A stretch of 64,000 bases of DNA, from assembly GCA_964570105.1 (NCBI GenBank), contig CAZMWM010000001.1:20913-84912 (forward strand). Direction: 5' to 3'. Below the pieces are notes generated by a model. That model did not search any database. It worked only from the letters and a program-made list of their open reading frames with translations, and was not told the origin of the DNA. The first letter of the stretch is position 1. The number at the start of each line of letters is the position of its first letter. A program made the translations under genes and the position numbers. Below, in pieces: positions 52,135-60,646 of the stretch. The stretch is from SIG673 sp964570105. Its GTDB lineage: Bacteria > Bacillota > Clostridia > Oscillospirales > CAG-272.

Positions 52135-52908
52135 ATGAAGAAAGAAAGCTCGAGAATTGCCGCGTCAAACGTATTTGAGGGTATGATATCCGTAAGAGCG
52201 GTGTTCAGATCAATAGACGAAGGAAAGAGCGACCGAAGGATAGAAAAGATACTCGTTTCCGAGCAGACCGTAAAAAAGAATACAAGACTGCTCGGCTTTC
52301 TGAGAGCAAGAGCGTCGGAGCTTGGATATGAGCTTGAGGTCTGCCCTCCGTCCGAGATCGACGAGCTATCCACTGGAAGCTCTCACGGCGGAGTTTTGAT
52401 GCTCTGCACCCAAAGGAGCTATCCGTCTCTTCTGAATAGCATCCCGAAGGATGGCTTTTACGTGGCGCTCGACGGGATAGAGGATCCGTATAACTTCGGC
52501 TACGCGATACGCTCCCTGTACGCCGCAGGCGTTACGGGGCTTCTTTTGCCGGAACGGAATTGGACGTCGGCGGCAGGCGTGGTTTGCCGCTCCTCAGCCG
52601 GCGCTTCCGAGCTTATAGACACGTATTGCGGAGAATTACCGCAGATGATACGCTTATTAAAGCAAAACGGATACCGTCTTGCCGTCTCGGACGCAGATGC
52701 GCCGCAGACCGTTTACGCATCAGACCTCTCATACCCCATCGTGCTCGCCGTCGGCGGCGAACGGCGCGGTATCTCGTCCCAATTGCGCGAGCTTGCGGAT
52801 ATCACCGTATCTCTGCCCTACGGTCGAAGCTTCGATGAAGCGCTTTCCGCCGCTTCCGCCGCTTCGATACTTTCGTTTGAGGTAGCGCGGCAAAACTTGA
52901 GAACGTAG
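52135..52908 (+). CDS. SpoU/TrmH-family RNA methyltransferase (RlmB-like)
   Basis: A 257-aa SPOUT methyltransferase and the second of this family in the window. The N-terminal L30e-like part (ISVRAVFRSIDEGKSDRRIEKIL) resembles RlmB. Motif 1 is LDGIEDPYNFGYAIRSLYAAG and motif 2 is AVGGERRGISSQLRELAD. Motif 3 reads SFDEALSAASAASILSFE, so the usual SLNxS Asn is missing. It may therefore have altered activity or a different RNA target. It is divergent from sigK. Confidence 0.87.
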   Translation: MKKESSRIAASNVFEGMISVRAVFRSIDEGKSDRRIEKILVSEQTVKKNTRLLGFLRARASELGYELEVCPPSEIDELSTGSSHGGVLMLCTQRSYPSLLNSIPKDGFYVALDGIEDPYNFGYAIRSLYAAGVTGLLLPERNWTSAAGVVCRSSAGASELIDTYCGELPQMIRLLKQNGYRLAVSDADAPQTVYASDLSYPIVLAVGGERRGISSQLRELADITVSLPYGRSFDEALSAASAASILSFEVARQNLRT

Positions 52909-52957
52909 CCGTCCGCATTAAAAACACGTTAAAAGTCAGAAAAATCCGAAAAATCTC

Positions 52958-52986
52958 TTGATTATTTAACAAAAGCGTGATATCCT
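52958..52986 (+). promoter_or_regulatory. Probable promoter of galT-galM
   Basis: TTGATT (52958-52963) and TATCCT (52981-52986) are 17 bp apart. The match is moderate. The leader to the galT ATG would be about 57 nt. Confidence 0.55.
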
Positions 52987-53049
52987 TATATAAAGACATA
53001 CGGTCGTGCTCGAACCGAAATAAAATACAACTCGAAAGGATATACCGAT

Positions 53050-54045
53050 ATGGCTGAGCTTAGATGGAATCCAATGATAGACGACTGGACGATGATAGCG
53101 TCACACCGCCAAAACCGTCCGCAGATGCCCAAGGACTTTTGTCCCTTCTGTCCCAAATACGGAAAGGTACCGGACTACGACGTTTACGCGTACGACAATG
53201 ATTTTCCGGCGCTTTCCCAAACTCCTCCGGAGACAGAATTTCCCGTGACCGAAGCCGGAAAGGCACTTTACAAGGTAGCGCCCTCATACGGCAAATGCGA
53301 GGTCATACTTTATTCCCCGGATCACACCGGCTCACTCTGTCTGCTTCCGCGCGATCACATAGTGAAGCTCGTAAAGCTGTGGATAGAGCGTTTCAATGCT
53401 ATGGCAAACGATCCCAAGATAAAGTTCGTGTACCCGTTTGAAAACCGCGGAGACAAATGCGGAACTACGATGCCGCATCCGCACGGACAGATGTACGGCT
53501 TTTCCGTTATTCCGAAAAAGACAGAGCTGCTTCTTAACTCTTCCAAGAGATTTATGGAGGAGAACGGTAAGTGCCTTTTCTGCGCCATGGTCGAGGAAGA
53601 GCTTGCCTTCAAAAAACGCGTGGTGTACGAAAACGGTGGATTTGTCGCATATATGCCCTTCTTCGCAGATTACGCGTACGGCGTATATATCGCCGCAAAG
53701 AAGCATATCGCACTTATAAACGAGCTTGACGAAGCGGGTATACGCGACCTTGCGGATATCATAAAGGTGGTGCTCGGCTCCTACGACGCTCTGTTCGATT
53801 ACAAATTCCCTTATATGATGACGATGCATAACGCGCCCGTAAATTCCGAGGACGCGTACCCGGGGAATTCGGAATATTCCCACTTCCACATCGAGCTTTA
53901 TCCCCCGATGCGCTCGGCTGACAAGCAGCAGTTCATGGCATCCTCGGAAACGGGCGTATGGGCGCATTGCAACCCCACCTCCCCCGAGGTGATAGCGGAA
54001 CAGCTCAGAGCGGCAGTCGATAAATTCATAAAGAGCGGACTTTGA
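53050..54045 (+). CDS. galT: Galactose-1-phosphate uridylyltransferase
   Basis: A 331-aa Leloir pathway enzyme of the HIT superfamily that exchanges UMP between UDP-glucose and galactose-1-phosphate. LRWNPMIDDWTMIASHRQNRP starts the N-domain, CPFCP binds metal, and GTTMPHPHGQMYGF holds the catalytic HxH. The C-terminal ENGGFVAYMPFFADYAYGVYI and FHIELYPPMR complete the fold. GAAAGGA precedes the ATG, and galM follows after 38 nt. No standard galK or galE is in the window. Confidence 0.95.
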   Translation: MAELRWNPMIDDWTMIASHRQNRPQMPKDFCPFCPKYGKVPDYDVYAYDNDFPALSQTPPETEFPVTEAGKALYKVAPSYGKCEVILYSPDHTGSLCLLPRDHIVKLVKLWIERFNAMANDPKIKFVYPFENRGDKCGTTMPHPHGQMYGFSVIPKKTELLLNSSKRFMEENGKCLFCAMVEEELAFKKRVVYENGGFVAYMPFFADYAYGVYIAAKKHIALINELDEAGIRDLADIIKVVLGSYDALFDYKFPYMMTMHNAPVNSEDAYPGNSEYSHFHIELYPPMRSADKQQFMASSETGVWAHCNPTSPEVIAEQLRAAVDKFIKSGL

Positions 54046-54083
54046 TATCCGCCTATCTATCTTGTTGAAAGGAAAGAACACAA

Positions 54084-55175
54084 ATGAGCATAACGACCAA
54101 AACATTCGGAAAGCTTAACGACGGACGGGAGGTCAAGGCTTACGTTATGACCTCAAAAAGCGGTATCGAGGTGACTGTACTTGATATGGGCGGTATACTT
54201 CAGTCCATCCGTATGCCCGATAAGAACGGGAAGGTCGCCGATATCCTTTGCGGTTATGACACACCTCAGGAATACGCGGACAACGCCGGATATTACGGTG
54301 CGCTCGTGGGAAGGTACGCAAACCGCATCGGCAAAGGCAGATTTACTATCGACGGAGTTGAATACAAGGTCGGCATAAACGACGGAAACAACTCGCTTCA
54401 CGGCGGAAGCTTCGGCTTCAACAAAAAGTTCTGGAATGCAGAGCCGGGCGTTTGCCCCTCCTGCGACTCGGACAGATTGGCACTCACCTGCTTTTCCGCG
54501 GACGGCGAAGAGGGCTTTCCGGGAAACGTCAACGTAAAGGTCGTGTACGTCCTCTCGGATGACGGAGAGCTTACGATAAAATATCACGCAACGGCTGATA
54601 AAAAAACACCCATCGTTCTCACCAACCACGCTTATTTCAATATGGCAGGATATGACTCCGGCACGGTGCTCGGTCAGACGCTCAAGGTCAATGCCGACGC
54701 ATTCTGTGAGATAGACGCGGAGTTTATAGCCACAGGACGGCTGATAGACGTTGAAGGAACTGCTTTTGATTTCCGTACCCCCAAGAAGATCGGACGCGAT
54801 ATCGGAGAAGATGACGTACAGCTCAAGCGCGCAGGCGGATACGATCACGGATTTGCGCTCTCCGGAAAGGGCGAAAAGCTGGAATGGAAGCACGGCACAG
54901 TTTTGAGCGAAGCGGCTGTCCTTACGGATGAGGATAGCGGCAGATGCTTAAAGCTCTACACCAACGCCCCTGCGCTCCAGGTATACACCGGAAATATGAT
55001 AGTCGGAAGCACCCCGTTCAAGGGTGGTGTCGAGGCGATAAGAAACGCCGGTATCTGCCTTGAGACGGGTAATCTCGCGGACTCACCTAATCACGCGAAT
55101 TTCCCTTCGTGTATCTACGGTCCCGACAAGGCTTACGACTACGTGGCAGTATTTAAATTCTCTCACGCTTTTTGA
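54084..55175 (+). CDS. galM: Aldose 1-epimerase (mutarotase)
   Basis: A 363-aa GalM-type beta-sandwich enzyme that interconverts alpha and beta forms of hexoses. GALVGRYANRIGKGRFTIDG, NSLHGGSFGFNKKFWN, TNHAYFNMAG (catalytic His) and DHGFALSG are typical; LQVYTGNMIVG lies near the end and the catalytic Glu in GICLETGN. It forms an operon with galT. One copy of a 26-bp repeat overlaps its stop codon. Confidence 0.95.
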   Translation: MSITTKTFGKLNDGREVKAYVMTSKSGIEVTVLDMGGILQSIRMPDKNGKVADILCGYDTPQEYADNAGYYGALVGRYANRIGKGRFTIDGVEYKVGINDGNNSLHGGSFGFNKKFWNAEPGVCPSCDSDRLALTCFSADGEEGFPGNVNVKVVYVLSDDGELTIKYHATADKKTPIVLTNHAYFNMAGYDSGTVLGQTLKVNADAFCEIDAEFIATGRLIDVEGTAFDFRTPKKIGRDIGEDDVQLKRAGGYDHGFALSGKGEKLEWKHGTVLSEAAVLTDEDSGRCLKLYTNAPALQVYTGNMIVGSTPFKGGVEAIRNAGICLETGNLADSPNHANFPSCIYGPDKAYDYVAVFKFSHAF

Positions 55176-55287
55176 AAAAAGCTTAGCAAAAACTTTTGTA
55201 TAAGGGTACTTTCACCTTGATCCGTATTCAGTGTAATACCGGCACTCGGTTCGAACATCCCTTTGAAAAAAGCTTAGCAAAAACTTT
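55171..55287 (+). repeat. 26-bp perfect direct repeat flanking the galM 3' end
   Basis: A 26-nt sequence starting TTTGAAAAAAGCTTAGC occurs at 55171-55196, across the galM stop, and again at 55262-55287. The period is 91 nt. The 65-nt segment between the copies has no gene. It could be a fragment of a dispersed repeat or a tandem duplication. Confidence 0.85.
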
Positions 55288-55301
55288 CGTAAAATGATAC
55301 T

Positions 55302-55353
55302 AAAAATATCCGGATAAAAAGCTCGATCAAAGCTTATTTATCCGGATATTTTT
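55302..55353. terminator. Bidirectional terminator between galM and hom
   Basis: A 17-bp perfect stem (55302-55318 with 55337-55353) has A-rich and T-rich ends, so it is an efficient terminator for both convergent genes. Confidence 0.93.
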
Positions 55354-55407
55354 ATTTTGCAACAATTTTGCGAACGAAACCGCGCCGACAGATGGGCAGA
55401 CCGAGAG

Positions 55408-56607
55408 TTAGTTTACATCAAGAAAACGAAGCCTCGATACAACATCAAAGCCCTCAAGAAGCCCGTCGCATTCCCGTTCCGTCATCTTAGGAAGCGTAAA
55501 GGAGACCTCCCCGTCGATATCCGACACCCTCTCCGCTCCTTCGGGCAGGTGCTCGCCCTTAACTCTGACGTAATATTTAAAGCTCTGCTCACCAAGAGGG
55601 ACCATTCCGTCACTTTCGACCTTTACCCATTTGACCGGCGCGAGCTGACCGCACCCGAGATGCTTCACTATCTCAACGATGTCCGCAAGCACTGCGCCCG
55701 CCGTCGGGATACGCCCGGCTCCGCGACCGTAGAACATAAGCTCTCCGTCAGCCTGAGCCGAAACAAGTATACCGTTGAATACGTCAGAAACACAGCTGAG
55801 CGGTACTGACATCGGGATAAGCCTTGGAAACACCGTTATCTCCACTCTGCCGTCTGCCGCGAGCGCAGTATGTCCTATAAGCTTTATGGATGCTCCGAGC
55901 TTCGTTGCATCCGAAACGTCTCTTGCGGATATCGCGCGTATTCCCTCAGTCGGAATATCGGAGCAGGAAAACATTTTTCCGTACGCCAATGCGGAAAGTA
56001 TACATATCTTACGGCACGCATCTATACCGTCCACGTCTGCGGAGGTATCAGCCTCGGCGTATCCGAGCGAGCGAGCGTTATCCAGCGCTTCCTCGAATGA
56101 TCTGCCGGCACTGAACATCGATGTAAGGATATAATTCGTAGTACCGTTTAAGATACCGTTTATCGAAAGTATACTATCCGAAGACAGCGACGTGCGCATA
56201 GGTCTGATTATCGGAATAGCGCCGCCGACCGCCGCCTCAAAGAGGTACGTAACTCCGTTTTCCTCTGCGGTCTTAAGCATAACGTCACCGTAATTGGCAA
56301 CGACCTCTTTATTTGAGGATACGACGTGCTTTCCTGCCTTGAGCGCCGCCATCGTAAACTCAAACGCCGGGTGAGAGCCGCCGATCATCTCAGCCACTAC
56401 CGATATCTCGGGATCGTTAACTACCGTATCAAAATTCGAAATTATCTTGTCCGCAAGCCTGTGACCTGAAAAATCGCGTATATCCACGATATATTTGATC
56501 TCTATCCCCTCGCCGCAATCCTTTTCGATCAAAGCTTTATTTTTTTCGATCAACTCGACGAGACCTCCGCCGATATTGCCGAAGCCTATAACAGCTATCT
56601 TAATCAT
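55408..56607 (-). CDS. hom: Homoserine dehydrogenase
   Basis: A 399-aa enzyme that reduces aspartate semialdehyde to homoserine for threonine and methionine synthesis. VIGFGNIGGGLVELI binds NAD(P). GVTYLFEAAVGGAIPIIRPM, NGILNGTTNYILTSM and LGYAEADTSADVDGIDA carry the active-site region. The C-terminal ACT domain appears shortened (~55 residues), with PEG in place of a clear DxPG, so threonine feedback may be weak. The ATG at 56607 starts the Rossmann strand; a 21-residue upstream extension is rejected. It stands alone, without thrB or thrC. Confidence 0.95.
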   Translation of the reverse strand: MIKIAVIGFGNIGGGLVELIEKNKALIEKDCGEGIEIKYIVDIRDFSGHRLADKIISNFDTVVNDPEISVVAEMIGGSHPAFEFTMAALKAGKHVVSSNKEVVANYGDVMLKTAEENGVTYLFEAAVGGAIPIIRPMRTSLSSDSILSINGILNGTTNYILTSMFSAGRSFEEALDNARSLGYAEADTSADVDGIDACRKICILSALAYGKMFSCSDIPTEGIRAISARDVSDATKLGASIKLIGHTALAADGRVEITVFPRLIPMSVPLSCVSDVFNGILVSAQADGELMFYGRGAGRIPTAGAVLADIVEIVKHLGCGQLAPVKWVKVESDGMVPLGEQSFKYYVRVKGEHLPEGAERVSDIDGEVSFTLPKMTERECDGLLEGFDVVSRLRFLDVN

Positions 56608-56766
56608 AACATAAAAATTCCTTTCAAGCCGACTTACCGTAGCGGTGTCACCGATATACGGCAGTACCAAATCATTATATCACATCGACCGCAGATTTGC
56701 AATAGCTTTTTTGAATTTTTATTCAAAACACAGGAAATTTATACGGATATCGCACGCCCGAGAACA

Positions 56767-56808
56767 CCCCAAAAGCCCGAAGCGTTTTCTCTCTTCGGGC
56801 TTTTGGGG
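56767..56808. terminator. Terminator of the GH42-manA-DUF2264-amidase operon
   Basis: A 16-bp stem (56767-56782 with 56793-56808) contains the classic GCCCGAAG/CTTCGGGCTTTT terminator core in both directions. It lies just past the nitrilase-family gene stop on the minus strand. Confidence 0.88.
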
Positions 56809-56830
56809 CGTCATCTGCCTGAAAATCAGG

Positions 56831-57697
56831 TCAGTAATATATCTCGTTCCATTCGAGCGGAGATGTCCCCACGGACATAAGCTCGCCGAAAGCCTCGGGA
56901 TTTCTGCATTTATGCAGATATTCCCGTAGGTTTTCCCCCTTTGAGTTTCTGTCCGCGGCTGTATTGGTATGCACCGCTCTTCCCGGCTCTATCTCCGCCA
57001 CGCAATAAGAGCCATAGCTCTCCAGCTTCTTTATCACGTTTCCCTCGGGATCCACCAGAGCCGAAAACGCTATGTCCATATCACCTATCTGAGAGGACGC
57101 TACGTAAAAGCTGTGATCTGCCGCGCGCGTTCTCAGCTTCAGCTCCCACTGAGGCTTGAGGGTATCTCCGTACAGCGGATAGAGCACCAGCTGAGCGCCC
57201 TTGTTGCCGAGAGTTGCCGCGACCTCGGGAAAATAATTATCGAAGCATATCATTATGCCGAGCCTGCATATATCAAGCTCAAACACCGGAATTTCCTTTC
57301 CACAGGTAAGACCGCACTTAAGCTCCGCGTACGTAAGATTGCATTTACGGTAGCGTCCTATCTCCTCCCCATCGCGATCGAGCACGTAAGAAGTATTGTA
57401 TACCTTGCCCTCGGCACTGTCCACCCAATAATCCCACGGAACGACATACGCTCGGTATTCACGGGCAAGCTCGGCGCATCTCCCCTTCCATTCTTCCGCA
57501 TACGTCTCGGAGAGCTTCATCGGAGACAAGCCGTCGCGCACTGCCGCGTACTGATACGCCTCCGGAAAAAATACCAGCTCGGCGCCGTCGTCAAGACATT
57601 TTCTCGCCAGCGTCAAAAGCGCCTCCTGCCGTACTCCGACATCGGGCGAAATACCGTGAGCCACCTGCATCAATCCTATTTTTATCATCTTGCTCAT
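56831..57697 (-). CDS. Nitrilase-family carbon-nitrogen hydrolase
   Basis: A 288-aa CN-hydrolase. The Glu-Lys-Cys triad is visible: LVFFPEAYQ (Glu), YRKCNLTYAELKC (Lys) and GIMICFDNYFPEVA (Cys). Family members hydrolyse amides or related bonds, and the substrate cannot be named. It is the last gene of an operon with glycoside-processing genes, so an amide of an amino sugar or a side-chain amide of the same glycan is conceivable but unproven. Confidence 0.9.
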   Translation of the reverse strand: MSKMIKIGLMQVAHGISPDVGVRQEALLTLARKCLDDGAELVFFPEAYQYAAVRDGLSPMKLSETYAEEWKGRCAELAREYRAYVVPWDYWVDSAEGKVYNTSYVLDRDGEEIGRYRKCNLTYAELKCGLTCGKEIPVFELDICRLGIMICFDNYFPEVAATLGNKGAQLVLYPLYGDTLKPQWELKLRTRAADHSFYVASSQIGDMDIAFSALVDPEGNVIKKLESYGSYCVAEIEPGRAVHTNTAADRNSKGENLREYLHKCRNPEAFGELMSVGTSPLEWNEIYY

Positions 57698-57725
57698 ATA
57701 ACGTCACGTTCCTTTCATTTATTTC

Positions 57726-59606
57726 TCAAAGCTCGACCGTCCGACTTCGTCCCAAAAATTCCACGCGCACAGCTTTACCCGAAATGCTCACGCGCGGCTC
57801 TTCGTCAGGGATGATGCGGTCGGAAAAGAACACGGCAGACGCGAATACGTATTCACCGGCATCAAGCTGTGAGACCGTTTTCCACGCAGGATAATACGCC
57901 ATCGGGCAAAGATCGTGCATTCCGGGATGTATACGCTGAAGCTCATACGATGTATCCTGATCTCCGTACACTCTTATACTGCTCACCGCTCCGCCATAGC
58001 TCAAGCGTCCCGTGCAGTACGCGTACGCGTCATCCTTCGTTCCGATGCAAAATCCGCCTTCACGCACCTGATACGGTCTTGAAAGCACGAGCTTGTGTAT
58101 ACGGACGTGATATCCCCTCGAGAGCGGAAGCAGGTAGGTCGTTATCCGTGTTTCCGTATCGTTTGAGAACGGGATATGATATGATACGAGCATATCCTTG
58201 CTTGAGCTTACCGTATATATCTTACCTCGCAACGACGTCATAGCCAGATCGGAGGTGCACAGAGATATCATATTGTCAAAGCCCGGCTTGTCTCTCGTGG
58301 ACAGCGAAAATCCGGCTCTTGAATTATAGCAGAACTTACTGTAATACCCACACATATCGTTAAATCCGATATTGGTGGTCTGGAAATAATGCATAGCATT
58401 ATTGAATAGCGTAACGCCGCCGTACTCCGCCTCGCCTTGGATGAGGAAATCCAGCTTATCGACCGGGCATTCCGCCAGATAATCGCCCTTCTCTATATGG
58501 AGCGGCAACGCTTCACTGCGCCAAAGCGGATGGTCCTCGTCCGCAAGCAGACACATAAATCCCTCGGTATAGCAGGTGTTCGCGCCGTCAGAGGCATAAT
58601 TTTCCGCAAAGCGCGTGGAGGTGTACAGATATCCGCATCCGAAGCAACCGTCCTCCGTCGGCAGACTTTTGGTGAAAAAATAATCGATATTCCGAAGTAT
58701 TATACTCTTGGCAAGCCCCGGCTCAAAGTCGCACCCTGCCAGAGCCGCAAGTCCGAATACGCTGACCGCCGCAAAACGGTAGCTGAGCGACCGCCCGTAG
58801 GCGCACATTCCTCCGTCAACATCGAAATAATGCGAATACAGCTTAAGAAATTCACTTGTACGCGCTCGGTAAGCCTCGCATTTCTTTTCGCGCTCGGGAG
58901 AGCCGTCGTTGCATATGAGCGTCCAAAGGAGCGTATAGGTATGATGCGCCCACGCTTCGTAGTAATCAAATCTGCCGAAATCCTTGCCGTCGCAGTACCA
59001 CCCGTTCCCCACGTACAGCTTTTCAAGCTCCGAGTAAGCCATTTCCAGATATTTGCCGTTGCTCGGATCGTAATAACCGAGCTGCTTTAATATTTCTATG
59101 GAAAACACGGGATACCAATAATGGTTATTCGGCCACGACCGTCTCAGCGCTACCGTTGCATAATGCAGTATCCATTTCGCTATCTGATCCTTTTTCTCCT
59201 GAGGTAACGGCGTCCAAAGCACATCCTTGGCGAAATACACCGTAACGAGATAGGCGGCGATCTCGGTAATACATTGATTTGCAAAACCGACCAGATTCAA
59301 GTCGCTGACGTTGCGATCGAGACGTCTCGGGGAGTCGGGAGAGGTGCCCTCGGATATAACGGAAGTGATCCAATCCTTCACATGCACTCTCTTTCCGTTG
59401 CTCTCAACGGTAAGCCCGTCGTCCTTCAAAAACGGAGCGATGCCCCACATAGGTCGAAATATCTCCTCGATACGTGTGCATTCGTAGCCGACGTGATCCA
59501 CGACGGTATATATCTCTCCGTTATCGTATCTTTTGGCAGTCCGACCGATCAGGCGCAGATAATAGTCCTTGGCAAGCGCATAAAGCTCTTTTCTGTTATT
59601 CAGCAT
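57726..59606 (-). CDS. DUF2264 domain protein
   Basis: A 626-aa soluble protein of the DUF2264 family: RSWPNNHYWYPVFSIEIL, VGNGWYCDGKDFGRFDYYEAW and DGGMCAYGRSLSYRFA. The helical N-terminal ~390 residues look like an (alpha/alpha)6 barrel and the rest is beta-rich, a layout common in glycan lyases and hydrolases. Position between manA and an amidase, under a GH42-like gene, suggests a glycan-active enzyme. The reaction is not established to my knowledge. The ATG at 59606 begins the family sequence; a 29-residue extension is rejected. Confidence 0.88.
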   Translation of the reverse strand: MLNNRKELYALAKDYYLRLIGRTAKRYDNGEIYTVVDHVGYECTRIEEIFRPMWGIAPFLKDDGLTVESNGKRVHVKDWITSVISEGTSPDSPRRLDRNVSDLNLVGFANQCITEIAAYLVTVYFAKDVLWTPLPQEKKDQIAKWILHYATVALRRSWPNNHYWYPVFSIEILKQLGYYDPSNGKYLEMAYSELEKLYVGNGWYCDGKDFGRFDYYEAWAHHTYTLLWTLICNDGSPEREKKCEAYRARTSEFLKLYSHYFDVDGGMCAYGRSLSYRFAAVSVFGLAALAGCDFEPGLAKSIILRNIDYFFTKSLPTEDGCFGCGYLYTSTRFAENYASDGANTCYTEGFMCLLADEDHPLWRSEALPLHIEKGDYLAECPVDKLDFLIQGEAEYGGVTLFNNAMHYFQTTNIGFNDMCGYYSKFCYNSRAGFSLSTRDKPGFDNMISLCTSDLAMTSLRGKIYTVSSSKDMLVSYHIPFSNDTETRITTYLLPLSRGYHVRIHKLVLSRPYQVREGGFCIGTKDDAYAYCTGRLSYGGAVSSIRVYGDQDTSYELQRIHPGMHDLCPMAYYPAWKTVSQLDAGEYVFASAVFFSDRIIPDEEPRVSISGKAVRVEFLGRSRTVEL

Positions 59607-59632
59607 AACGGTATATCCTTTCTTTTGTTCTT

Positions 59633-60646
59633 TTAAAGCTTTGGAGGATAGCAAACTATCGCCTCGCCCGAGGCGCAGACGATCTCTCCGCAACCGTAGG
59701 GAACGAACAGCTTATCTCCCTTTTTAAGCTTGAAGCCTTCTTCGGCAAATCTCAACTCACAGCCCATAGTCGCCACGACGGTCACGAAGCTGTCCGGAGC
59801 TATCCTATCTCCGGAGCGCATCAGACCGAGCGCAAAGCAGGGCGTATCGTCGTATGTCACGAGCATCTCGCGAGTATACGCGCCTTCACCGCGCTTCCGC
59901 GGAAGGATGTACCTCTTCCTTGCCTCATCCTCGGAAATCCCTTCGTAAATGAAGCAATCGAGCAGAGCTTCCTCCCCGACTCCGTAATGTATCTGCATCG
60001 GCGTCAGATGCTCACCGGCAACGGTCACCCTTTCCACTCGCATCGTATAATCCGTCGGCTCCTGTATCTCAAGCAGAAAACAGCCCTTTCCTATGGCGTG
60101 AGGGGTACCTGCGCGTACGAGCACCGTATCTCCCTTATGCACGGATATCCTATGCATCCAAGCGAGCATACCGTCTATATCCTGCCGCTCGAAAAGGCTC
60201 TTCCACACCTCGCGGCTGATGCCCTCTTTAAAGCCGATATACACCGCCGCATCCTGCGATGCGCTCAGAATATGCCAGCATTCCGTCTTTCCGTGCGGAT
60301 CCGAAAAATGCTTGAGCGAAAATTCCGGTGTCGGATGCACCTGTACGCCGAGCCGCTCGCCTGCGTCCAGTAGCTTCACGAGCACACCGCATTCGTTCCT
60401 GCCCTCTCCGAGATCTTCCTTTGACACCGCCTCGGTTATCGGTAAGGCTCGCCCATCCACCAGCACCTTGGTTATTCCCTCTCCATCTATCGGATCGCGA
60501 TTTTTCGCCTCAACGAACGACGATATCCAATCCTCCGGCAGAAAGCCGTCTCGCGTATCGGTCTTTCCCAAAAATTCATCGAGTGCTTTGCCGCCGCGAT
60601 ACGTCCGACGCACTCTGTTCTCAAGCTGTACAAGCGGTCTTTTCAT
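59633..60646 (-). CDS. manA: Mannose-6-phosphate isomerase, class I
   Basis: A 337-aa zinc cupin enzyme that interconverts mannose-6-P and fructose-6-P. LGVQVHPTPEFS and GKTECWHIL carry metal-binding His/Glu, and VRAGTPHAIGKGCFLLEIQE is the second signature. It overlaps the preceding GH42-like gene stop by 4 nt (ATGA), so the two are coupled. A mannose-releasing role for the operon is implied. Confidence 0.93.
   Translation of the reverse strand: MKRPLVQLENRVRRTYRGGKALDEFLGKTDTRDGFLPEDWISSFVEAKNRDPIDGEGITKVLVDGRALPITEAVSKEDLGEGRNECGVLVKLLDAGERLGVQVHPTPEFSLKHFSDPHGKTECWHILSASQDAAVYIGFKEGISREVWKSLFERQDIDGMLAWMHRISVHKGDTVLVRAGTPHAIGKGCFLLEIQEPTDYTMRVERVTVAGEHLTPMQIHYGVGEEALLDCFIYEGISEDEARKRYILPRKRGEGAYTREMLVTYDDTPCFALGLMRSGDRIAPDSFVTVVATMGCELRFAEEGFKLKKGDKLFVPYGCGEIVCASGEAIVCYPPKL

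Noticed and set aside
55240..55262. tRNA T-arm-like GGTTCGAAC
   Set aside because: No matching T-stem, anticodon arm or acceptor stem around it.
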